DNA from: Tethya wilhelma
Taxonomy: Eukaryota; Porifera; Demospongiae; Tethyida; Tethyidae
Assembly (NCBI GenBank): GCA_964030475.1
Contig: CAXIPT010000003.1
Location: forward strand, 1,170,369-1,234,368
Direction of reading: 5' to 3'
Length of the DNA stretch: 64,000 nt
A program made the position numbers and the translations under genes. Below the pieces are notes generated by a model. The model worked only from the letters and a program-made list of their open reading frames with translations, did no database searches and was not told where the DNA came from. Positions 1 to 9,600 of this stretch are shown in pieces (positions within the stretch are counted from its first letter, which is position 1; the number at the start of each line of letters is the position of its first letter).

Positions 1-510
1 TTCTATAATGTCAGTTCTGAGCCTACATTATATGGTGCACTGGCATACGATGCCACATGGGCACTTGCACTCGCACTGAACAGCTCTCTTGATGAGTTAG
101 AAAAAAGAAACATAACATTTACTAAAAAAGATCTCAAAAGACAGAGAGAAATCACTGAATTCATTAGAAGCAATCTGATGGATGTAGAATTTAATGGAAT
201 AGTTGGACCTGTCAAATTTGATACTGCCATTCGCTATCCTCAGAATGAAAGTTTTGATTTGCTTCAGTATAACAATGGTTCGGAGGAAGTTGTAATTGGA
301 AGGTATAAATTTGGAGAACTACAGCTCAACGTAACATTTGACGACTACAATCTTCAATTGAAGTATGATCATTTGAGTACTGGCATAGCTGTACCATATC
401 TTTTACTGGCTGTGATTGCTCTGTTGCTAACAGTACTGACCCATATTATCAATGTAACCTATCAAAACCACAAGTCGATAAAGGCTTCCAGTCACAAACT
501 AAACCACGTC
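1..510 (+). CDS. class C GPCR (GABA-B receptor-like), partial, both ends missing
   Basis: Reading frame 1 is open from the window edge to the gap at 511. It encodes the end of a Venus-flytrap ligand-binding domain (DATWALALALNSS, then FNGIVGPVKF, typical of the C-terminal lobe). The first membrane helix follows (PYLLLAVIALLLTVLTHII), then the intracellular stretch NHKSIKASSHKLNH that GABA-B-type receptors carry before TM2. Close similarity to the intact receptor at 3823-6078 supports the call. The start lies outside the window, and the 3' part is cut by the N at 511 and the following GA repeat. No cysteine-rich domain separates the flytrap from TM1, which favours GABA-B over mGluR architecture. 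The ligand cannot be inferred. Confidence 0.8.
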
Positions 511-511
511 N

Positions 512-553
<42 letters not shown>
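511..553. repeat. assembly gap followed by (GA)n microsatellite
   Basis: A single N is followed by about 40 bases of GA dinucleotides. The receptor coding frame stops here and INTS4 coding sequence on the other strand begins at 559, so this is a likely contig join. Confidence 0.9.
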
Positions 554-558
<5 letters not shown>

Positions 559-561
<3 letters not shown>

Positions 562-2453
562 GAGAATTGCCAACACTGTTTCTAGCTGATCATCTCTCAA
601 CTCCATCCTGGCACTGATCTGTCTCAGACTGTTGATGGCCTTCAGTCTCACCTCCTCTATCTCGTCGTTGAACATGTCCACCAAATAATCCAAACTCTGA
701 ACAGCAAACGAGTGACTAGAAGTAGAGAGACGGCAAATGGACTCCACTGCAGCACTGCGCACCTCTGAAGGCATCCATAGAAAAAGATTATTCTACTTTT
801 TTCCGCATAAAATTAATATGAAAATTGACCTACCCATGAATTCATCCTCAAGACCGTGCACAAAAGCACCACAGGCTCCAGCACTCATTAGGCTAATTTC
901 CCCAGGGTCCAATGCAATATTGTTCTGAAAGTAACACAAAAATACATTACAAACACAATACTAGCATTCACTTTCACAAACAACCCTCTCTCTCTCAAGA
1001 CTCACTGAAGCTGTTGAACTGTTTCCCCACTTTCTCCCCGAGTCCCAATCCATAGAGGTCCCGCCCCCTCCCTGGTGGAGTTCCCGCTGTCTCTCGTGGT
1101 CACTCTTGACCACCCTCAGATGAGACATGAGCTTCTTATCGAGGGTCTGAGCGAGGAACTTTGAGCTGACCGAAGTGAAGTCACCGAGGAGAGAGGTGGC
1201 TAGCGCTCTCACATGGACAGAGCTGTCGTTGACCAGATCACAAATCTTGATAAATGCATCGTCAAGGATACGGATATCCACTGAGTTGTCGTTCTTGAGT
1301 GGGATGGGCCTATGTGAGTGAGTGTGGGGTGAAAGGTGAGTGTGTGAAGGTGTGAGTATGTGAAGGTATGTGAAAAGTGAGTCTGTATTAAAAGTGTCTG
1401 CGAAGTGAGAGTGTATGTGGATTGATATCTGTCCATACCTATCAGTATAAGCTAGTCCAAGTGCCCAAACCAGTCTGATGGCCCACATCCTGACATCTTC
1501 ATTATCATCAACCAGTGCATCTGATGCCTGCATGCAACAGCAAGTCCACCCATCACAATAATGACCATACTATCGGATAGTGAGAAATTTTCGATGCAAA
1601 ATTTCGTACAAATCATTAAAAGCGCACCAGCCATATGGTGCATACTCATATTGCACATAATGCAAAAGTTAATTTTCGCAGTTTTAATTTTTGTATATTC
1701 AAACAGCATATAAAAAATACGAAAAATTTCCCGCTATACAGTATACCACTGAGAGTCATGAATAACACAACAAACCTTGGAGTAGACAGACAGAGATAAA
1801 GACAACTTTTCTTGAGAAATTTTGAACTGAATCATGTGTGTATATGGAAAAAAACCAATACATTCACAACATATCTTACAACCATCAACAACAATCATGT
1901 TGTCAGATGTTGTGAGCTCCCCTCACCAGTGCCTTGAAGGCGGCAGTCCTCACTCGGGGATCACAGTCACTGCAGCTGTCTTCCAAGATGGCCAAAGGGA
2001 GGTCCGAATCACTAGCCACATGATACAACTGACCGATCAGATTCAAGCATTCAACTCGGACACCATGATGAATGGCACGAATCATTTCCTGAGCACTGGC
2101 CAACACATCTTGACAAAGATTGGCCTATCAAGAAACCAAATTTGCTCTTTAAAAAAAAAACAATGTGCCAGAACTACAATAGTTTACCTCATGTGAAAAT
2201 TGGGTTACCAATGTCTGCAAGCATCTTAACGCCACTATCTTAATATCTGTGTTCTCTAATTAACCAAGAACGACCAGAGCAAAGTAATATTGACATAATA
2301 TGAATTCATCACAGCTCACCATGCTCAGTCATCTTAATAGCAAATTTTTGCATTCTTCTTAAAAACGATACGTCAATTTTGCTGCTGTCCACTTTTATAG
2401 CTACTAGTCCAACCAGCTGAATCAGCACAGAGCACACAGCCTCACAATGTAGT
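559..2453 (-). CDS. INTS4: Integrator complex subunit 4 (INTS4), internal fragment of seven exons
   Basis: Seven minus-strand exons with GT-AG borders and agreeing phases: 2320-about 2453, 2188-2255, 1927-2124, 1439-1527, 1006-1309, 834-924, 559-764. The product matches the HEAT-repeat part of INTS4. Diagnostic stretches are DPRVRTAAFKAL, LDKKLMSHLR, HERQREL, SGRKW, GACGAFVHGLEDE and LDYLVDMFNDEIEEVRL. In animals INTS4 is part of the Integrator cleavage module (with INTS9/INTS11) that processes snRNA 3' ends and attenuates RNA polymerase II in the nucleus. Neither the start nor the C-terminal part is present. The fragment stops at the gap on one side and abuts receptor coding sequence on the other. 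The exon at 2320-2453 is supported only by an open frame and matching phase. Confidence 0.82.
1570..1741. mobile_element. TA-target MITE in an INTS4 intron
   Basis: A 172-bp insert bounded by TA on both sides. Its right end (CCCGCTATACAG) matches the right end of the element at 57216-57432. Its left end is a degraded inverted version, and the interior shares AAATTTTCG/GCAAAATTTCG motifs with that copy. Confidence 0.6.
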
Positions 2454-3285
2454 CTATCGAAACTACAAGTCCATAAAGGCTTCTAGTCACAAACTAAACC
2501 ACATCATATTCATAGGATGCTACCTATTGATATTAGGCGTCATATTGCTTACTTTTGATAAAATGCTAGTGCTCTCTCTGACTCTCCATAGCATACTTTG
2601 CAACTTAGTTGATCACTTATATAATCTTGGACTCACGCTCATATATTCTACAGTCTGGGTCAAAACATGGCGACTCTACTTGATCTTCAAAGGCGATTCA
2701 ATTCCAAAGAAAAGGTTCTGGCTCAAAGATAGGGTTGTTGTTCTAATAATAAGTCTCTTTGTCTCTGTAGAACTGATAGTTATAATCATCTGGATGGTCA
2801 TTGCTCCACAAAAAGCTAAACCATATATAGTTCAGAAGCTTGGTAGCAATTCTGTTGAGGAACTGAATTTGGTTGTTGGTGTGTTTTGTGATTCTGTCTG
2901 GAGGTTGTACTTTTTATTCATTTTTACTGTCTACAAGGGACTCATTCTCTTTCTCTCTTTGCTGTTTGCAATTCTCAGTCGTAAGATTCACAAGAAAGAA
3001 TTTAAGACAAAAAATGTTATCTTGCTTGTCTATTTGCTGTCTCTCCTTTATGCTGTTGGAGTCCCAGTCATAGTAGTATTCAGTCTCAGACTGGATCACA
3101 GTTCCCATTCTATTGAATATGAACTTTATGGTGCCTTCTTTATTCTCACAGTGTATATTTGTTTAGGCGTCCTATTTCTTCCACCGTTACGACCTATAAT
3201 TAGAGAGAAATATTGTACACGTCAAGCAGCAAATGTATCTGCAACTAATTGTAGAAATGTGCAGCTAGACTTGCCTATACATTAA
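2442..3285 (+). CDS. class C GPCR (GABA-B receptor-like), C-terminal membrane domain fragment
   Basis: The open frame resumes receptor homology at RNYKSIKASSHKLNH, just before TM2, and runs to a stop at 3283-3285. It contains TM2-TM7, the loop motif KTWRLYLIFKGDSIPKK, the TM5-TM6 linker FAILSRKIHKKEFKTKN and the C-terminal PPLRPIIREKY. No ligand-binding domain or TM1 precedes it; INTS4 antisense sequence lies there instead. The overlap with the fragment at 1-510 differs at about 5 of 45 bases, so this is a paralogue or a divergent allele rather than a direct continuation. It may be a broken gene or half of a gene split by a misplaced contig. Confidence 0.75.
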
Positions 3286-3822
3286 GTAATAACTTAATTA
3301 TATAGTTCTAACATCGTACTGTGTATATGCATGTAGGGGTATGCACCATATAACTCTACTCATATATAGATCAATGATTCATGTAATTGATTGTCATTTT
3401 TTGTGGTATCTAAAATCAGTACTATACAAATGTCACAAGGAACTCTCACTAACTATCAATACTTAGTTGACTATTGATGTTTAGTTGACCATTAAGTTTT
3501 GTTTTGAGATATGTTGTATACCTAGATTCCTTAACTATGGTATGTGCATGCATGAGTAGGTTGTATGTTTCTTGGAATGGTTTTATTCAATGAATTTCAG
3601 ATTTGTACAATTATCCAGTGATAAACTTACCTTGTAATAATTGTAGTAGTTATTGAGATCATAATGTTAACCTTCAGGTATGTTAGATATTTTTACCTTA
3701 ATTGCATTACCTTAATTGCATGGTATGCAAAAATTAATGGCTGGTATTGCTTGAAAGTGAGAATATAAAAGTTTACAATTGCTGTTACTGTAGAGGAATT
3801 GGTTGACACATACAAACACTCA
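3286..3822. other. intergenic spacer between receptor fragment and receptor gene
   Basis: AT-rich sequence with no credible coding frame. It presumably contains the 3' UTR of the upstream fragment and the promoter of the downstream gene. Confidence 0.6.
3764..3770 (+). promoter_or_regulatory. possible TATA box of the receptor gene
   Basis: TATAAAA lies 53 bases before the chosen ATG at 3823. The spacing allows a short 5' UTR, but the region is AT-rich and the match could be chance. Confidence 0.22.
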
Positions 3823-6078
3823 ATGTTGTGTCTTTGGAAGGTGGTCAGTGTAGCAATAGTAAGTCTGGTTTTGAGTGGACACTGCTCATCTCAGAGGTGC
3901 TGTGATGGCAACGAAACAGACATCAAGACTATCAACATTCTTTTGGTGCTACCGTTCCAAGATCTGGACCCTCTTGGTAGAGAAGCTATTTACAATGATG
4001 GTCACGATATAGCACCAGCTGCCTATCTAGCTGTGGAGCAGATCAACAATCGAACAGACATCCTCGAAGGATACAAACTAGAACTGATTCGAAGTGATGG
4101 TGGCTGTAACATCAGAGAACGCACAATGGAAGGATTTGCTCAATACATGTTCAATAGAACGGTCCCTACAGCTGGTATCATTGGACCTACTTGCTTTGAA
4201 TCTTCAGAAACTATTGCTGCTCTAACAACTAGTCAAAGAGCGGATATTTTAAGTCTAAACTATTTTGAAGACCTGGCATATTCTGACGAACCAAATGCTT
4301 TTAGTCTCATTCAAACTAAACATTGCTTCAGTGAGATATTTTTTGAACTTGTGAAGGAGAAAAATTGGAGATATGTGGCACTCTTGTGTGGCATTGACGA
4401 AAGAGCTGAGTGTGAATCTCTCAAAGGAAAAGTGAACAGCTTACCAGAGTTTGAAATTGTCTTTACAGATGAACTGAATGATGACAAAATCCCCTTAGAT
4501 AAACTACAAAAGTCTTTTGCTAGAGTGGTGTTTGTCTTAGCTGGAGCTAGCATATACTCTAAACTGTTTTGCATAGCTTACCGTCAAAATATGACGTATC
4601 CCGACTATCAGTGGATTGTTTCTTACAAAAATAAAAATGACCAATTGTTTGCCACTTCTTTCAACTATGACGATGCGAACTACTACTGTTCTGTTGAGCA
4701 ACTTCACAAAGCATTTAACGGAAGCTTGATATTTTCAACAAGTATTGACTTAGATCACACTTTTTTAGGTATAAATTCGAAGCAGTGTGAAGGCCTCTAC
4801 AAATCTCAAGCTAAAACCTACAACATGTATAATATAACTTGTAAGCCTAAGAGTTCTAGAAGGAGATTATTGTATGATGCCACGTGGGCACTTGCACTCA
4901 CACTGAACAGCTCTCTTGATGAATTGGAAGAAAGAAACATAACATTCTCAGAGAAAGATCTCCCTAGACAGAGAGAAATAACCGAAATTGTGAGAAATCA
5001 TATGCCTATTGTAGACTTTGATGGAATTACTGGACACATTGAATTTAGTGCTGTAGATAAGTGTGCGAAAAACAAGACCCTTGAATTGTTCCAGTACAAT
5101 AATGATGACCTTATGAATATCGGAATTTATGATTTCAAAGAATTGCAACTTAACACCTCATTGAACGACTACAATTTTAGAATCCAGAATATTCATTTAA
5201 GTTTTGCCATCGCTGCACCGTTCTTCATTCTGACTTTGATTGCTCTGTGTCTCACTATCCCTGCTCACGTAATGAACATACTCTTTCGAAACCACAAGTC
5301 TGTAAAGGCAACCAGTCACAAATTGAATCACTTCATATTTGTAGGATGCTACTTAGTACTTTTCGGGCTTGTGGTATATACTTTCGATCATACTTTGGTG
5401 CTGCCATTGACAGCCCACTCCGTCTTGTGCAATCTGTTTACCAGTGTTCCAAACATTGGCCTTGTTATGATAATCTCCACTGTCTGCCTCAAAACGTGGC
5501 GACTTTACTCTGTCTTCAGGCGCAAGAGAATCCCAAGAACAAAGCTGTGGCTTAGAGATAAGTCTCTTGCTTCAGTCATTGTTCTCCTTGTCTCCGTCGA
5601 ACTGGCAATGATTGTCGTTTGGATGGCCGTTGATCCTCGAACGGCAAAGGAAGAAACAAGGGAGCTTGTTTTGGGGGAGGATCGTGTGCCTGTTATGATG
5701 GTGGATATCACTTGTTATTCCGATTGGACACTCCCGGTGTTGGTTGCAACCTGTTTCTATTTGGCAATTCTTCTCTTCTTCTCTCTACTATTTGCGATCC
5801 TCAGTCGCAAGATCGACCGAAAGGAATTTCAGACCAAGAACATTATCTTTCTTGTCTATTTGTTAACGATTGTCCTTTGTGTTGGAGCACCGGTGTATTT
5901 CATCCCCTTATTCTTGAGTGAATCTCCTGCTGTTCATTTCGTGACTTGGGGTACAATACTTAATCTAACAGTCTACACATTTTTGGCTGTTTTGTTCATT
6001 CCGCCAATAGTTCCAATAATTAGAGAGAAATTTCGAAACAAGAGGAAATTGTTGTCCTCGTTTACATCTAGTGTGTGA
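3823..6078 (+). CDS. class C GPCR, GABA-B receptor-like, complete and intronless
   Basis: 751 codons. The start is the ATG at 3823; the open frame extends upstream only to a TTG at 3799, which is not a plausible animal start. Residues 1-23 form a signal peptide (LWKVVSVAIVSLVLSGHCSS). A Venus-flytrap ligand-binding domain follows to about residue 445 (NILLVLPF, AVEQIN, GIIGPTC) with many N-glycosylation sequons. Seven membrane helices span roughly 458-735, with GABA-B-like signatures FRNHKSVKATSHKLNHF, KTWRLYSVF and the loop RKIDRKEFQTKN. No cysteine-rich linker or long tail is seen. It likely sits in the plasma membrane and couples to G proteins; such receptors usually work as dimers. The ligand is unknown. 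Two related fragments upstream show a local cluster. Confidence 0.9.
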   Translation: MLCLWKVVSVAIVSLVLSGHCSSQRCCDGNETDIKTINILLVLPFQDLDPLGREAIYNDGHDIAPAAYLAVEQINNRTDILEGYKLELIRSDGGCNIRERTMEGFAQYMFNRTVPTAGIIGPTCFESSETIAALTTSQRADILSLNYFEDLAYSDEPNAFSLIQTKHCFSEIFFELVKEKNWRYVALLCGIDERAECESLKGKVNSLPEFEIVFTDELNDDKIPLDKLQKSFARVVFVLAGASIYSKLFCIAYRQNMTYPDYQWIVSYKNKNDQLFATSFNYDDANYYCSVEQLHKAFNGSLIFSTSIDLDHTFLGINSKQCEGLYKSQAKTYNMYNITCKPKSSRRRLLYDATWALALTLNSSLDELEERNITFSEKDLPRQREITEIVRNHMPIVDFDGITGHIEFSAVDKCAKNKTLELFQYNNDDLMNIGIYDFKELQLNTSLNDYNFRIQNIHLSFAIAAPFFILTLIALCLTIPAHVMNILFRNHKSVKATSHKLNHFIFVGCYLVLFGLVVYTFDHTLVLPLTAHSVLCNLFTSVPNIGLVMIISTVCLKTWRLYSVFRRKRIPRTKLWLRDKSLASVIVLLVSVELAMIVVWMAVDPRTAKEETRELVLGEDRVPVMMVDITCYSDWTLPVLVATCFYLAILLFFSLLFAILSRKIDRKEFQTKNIIFLVYLLTIVLCVGAPVYFIPLFLSESPAVHFVTWGTILNLTVYTFLAVLFIPPIVPIIREKFRNKRKLLSSFTSSV

Positions 6079-6602
6079 GTGTGAGTTTCCATGTGTGAGA
6101 TAGACACACTGTTTCTTAATAATGTAAATTTTGTAAATACTGTGTTGAACTTCATTTTTTTTGTAAATTAAGTCATGTGAGAAACAGCTAGTTTTGTTTA
6201 TTTTTGTACATAATTTGTTGATTAGTATATTCATGTTGGTCATGTGCCGAAATTCAGCTTGTCCGTAGCTTAATGTACTATTTTTAGTGGCTAAGTGTCA
6301 TAAACCATTGCTTGGAATTTGTTGTAAAATTACACACAAACGTATAATGCGTGACGTTTTATGACATTCTATGACCTTTTGTGATGTGTTTTTGTTATGT
6401 TTCTAGTGAGATCTGGGTACCGAGTCCAGATACTAGCTCTGTGTGCATACGTGTATTGCGTGTTTGTCAACAAAAAACGTTACAAAACATTTTATTTTTT
6501 AGTAGCAAAACAGCGCTAATGTAGTGACACAATTCCTTCAATGTCATCTAAGTAAATGATTGGATATCTCATCATCTTATTCACCCCCTGCACCCCTTGC
6601 AG
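6079..6602. other. intergenic/intronic stretch before the first recognisable HERC1 exon
   Basis: No coding exon recognised. 6240-6270 resembles an arm of the foldback repeat at 15485-15908 (shared CATGTGCCGAAATT). 6382-6496 recurs inverted at 8542-8655. No HERC1 start exon could be found here. Confidence 0.5.
6382..6496 (+). repeat. 115-bp segment with an inverted identical copy at 8542-8655
   Basis: From TGATGTGTTTTTGTT to ACATTTTA the sequence reappears as its exact reverse complement immediately after the gap at 8541. Confidence 0.8.
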
Positions 6603-9600
6603 TCTGATGTTGAATCAGTCAACTCTGTGCTGGAGTACACTCCCAGTGGTGGGAGTAGCACCAAAAGGGAGAAGCTGTCTCTCGACTCTTCCCACCTCCT
6701 CAGCAACGGAGCTGTGGGAGATGAACAGGAAGTAAAAGAAGGTCAGCCATATGAATGAGTTATTGATGTGCAATGCGTTATTAATGTACCAGAGTATACT
6801 TTGTGTGTTGCATGAAGAAATTTGCATTAGCTTTGGCTGAGGTCTGTAGATCTGTATTTTTAGTGCACATGATGTATATGCTCAGTGGCTTAGTGGTAGG
6901 AGTGCTTGACTATTTTAACTAAGAAGTCCTGGGTTTGATTCCGGCTATTTTCCAAAAATTTTTTTTTTAATTTGTGATAATGTCATCCATAAAAATTTCC
7001 TTGGATAGAACATACTAAGTTAAGCTGATTAAGATGTGATAAGAAGCATTGATTACAAACAAGAAAACTTGCTATTAATACTTACATAAACACACTGCAC
7101 CTTGTATAATCCAAGTAAATGATTTAGAAGTCATATTCAGGCCCACACACACTCACTATAAATACCTCACACAGCCATCTACACCTGGGTCTCCCTCTGT
7201 AAGACCCTCCCCAGTGAGTATTCCCCAGTAACCGATGAAGAATCGGAAGATGAAGACGATCCACCCATTGATCTTGAAGAGGACGATCCTACCATAGCTC
7301 AGTGGAGCAGCTACAAGTCTGACTACCAGTTTCTCTGCCAACAGACTAAGTGCGTCAAGCAACTCACCTTGATGAAGAAGTCTTCGGAGGTTAAGAAGTG
7401 CGTGCCACAAGAGGCCACACCTCTCATAGCACTAGCTATGGGTGCCAGTGGGAATAGCACAGCAGAGAATATCTATGACCGTATGCTGGAGTTTGCAAGA
7501 TATAGAGGTAAAACATGTTCATGCTTTGACTTTTTACCACATTTTTATTTTCTTTGTTATGTTCTGCTTTTAATTCTTTATGTTTGTAGAGGTATGTAGT
7601 TTGATTCTTACAAAAATTTTCACTTTTCAATTGTGTCCTGCATTGTAATGTGTATGTTTTCATTAATTGTTGTTGTGTGTGATACTTGTTTGTGTTTGTT
7701 TCTTTGTTCTCTCTTCATTTTAGATTGGAACACGTGCAGTGATGAGGATGCCATTCCTCAGTTGAAGCAAGTGTCGTGTGCTGCTCTGGCTTGTCTCCTC
7801 AAACACACTGGACTCTTTGTCTATGCCTCCAGCACCAGGTAGGAGAGAGAGAATGAGAGACTGTAGTGATGTGTATAATTATCATTAAACGATCATTGAG
7901 TAAACACTTGTGGAGGAAGTCTTCATATATATAATACAGATAGCTTATCTGCTGCAATCTTCTGGAAGTCGTTATTCATACACACTTTGACTTAACTGTG
8001 TGCATTAATGTTATAGGATAATATTCTCATTCAATTCCCAAAGCTTTATTGCATGCTTATATAATTATTGTGGCTTAATATTGAGATGTTATCTTTGAAA
8101 TCAAGCATGCTTAATCACTGTTTACTCACTGCTAACTCTCTCTCCCTCTTTCGTTAGCACCAAGCCCAAGAAGAAACTGGTGGATGTCTACAGAGCTGTC
8201 TTCTCTCTCCGTCGTGAGGTCTTCACCAACAGACCCATCCCTAACTCCGAGGGAAACACCTCGCCCGAGGATAAGACCAAGTTTGAGCAGCAGTGCAATG
8301 GGATATGTGCCACCCTCATGTTCCTCATGTGCATACTGGACCCAGCTCTACCTGAGGAAACTGGTGAGTGTGTATTCACACTTCCACTGTACTAGTATGC
8401 ATGCTAAATATGCAAGCTAGTATACAAGCTTGTATACTACTAGTTTACAAGCTGGCATATCACAAATTTACAAGCTAGTACACAAGCTTCACAAGTTTGT
8501 ATACAAGCTAGCGAGCTATATTGGTTACACACACACACATNTAAAATGTTTTGTAACGTTTTTTGTTGACAAACACGCAATACACGTATGCACACAGAGC
8601 TAGTATCTGGACTCGGTACCCAGATCTCACTAGAAACATAACAAAAACACATCAATAAGTGCAGACGATGTTGGCCTAAGAAGCCCAGGCAGCTCCACCT
8701 ACCTCCACGGTCAGGTTGGAAGCTTGAAGGGACCTCAGAGATTGTTCTCACACCCTGAGATCAGAGATGATACCTCACCCTCTGCAGTTTCACCAATGGT
8801 AAGACCTAGAATAATGTATGCAATCTGTTTGGTGATCAGTGATCATAGATACTCGGCTTGTTTCCAGGCTCTCTCCTAATGAATATTAATATGCATGCTA
8901 ACTGCTGATGCAATAACTGCTAGGGAAAGATTGTGTCTGTATAGATCTATATTTTTTGTCTTTTTGTGTGCGTCTAGGACACTCCTGGAAAAGTTGTTCA
9001 TAGTTCAAGTGTTGATCCACCCCAGCAGACTGAGGATGAAGGTAACTATACTTTGTTTGCTTTGTTTTAGTTTTAAGAAGCTACGTGACATTGTATGTAA
9101 ATGTTCAATCGTGCGTGCTTTAAATATTTAACATAAACAAAGTTTCATGTACATGCTACCAGTCCTAGTTCTCAAGGCTAGGCACCTGAGTTACTTGGCC
9201 TTTTGCCAAATTCACTAGATACTTGCCTGAGCAGACATCAGGAGGGTTCCTTTAGGTTTGGGATTGTTAATTTGTAAGGATTAGACCACCATTGGCCTGG
9301 TGGCTTGTTCACCATTGACTCGGACTCCCAACCTATGGGTAGGCGGTTCGAGTCCCTCCAGTGCCACAGGTATTTGTTTCCCATTTTCTCTTTCAAGCTC
9401 TGCCTAGGAGTTAACTCGGCTCTACCCCAAAAAGTGAGGAGGTGAATTTCACCGCATCCTTCGGAGGGGATGTTATTTGCAGGCCCTCGTTAGCCATTGT
9501 GGTAAACCCGAAGGGGCACTTAAAAAAACAAAAAAAAACAAAAAAAAAAAAATTTGAATTTTCATACGTGAATATAGATTAGACTGTGTTCTCAAGCTGT

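Noticed and set aside
3799..3822. Upstream start of the receptor gene at a TTG
   Set aside because: TTG is not a normal animal start. The first ATG (3823) begins a good signal peptide.
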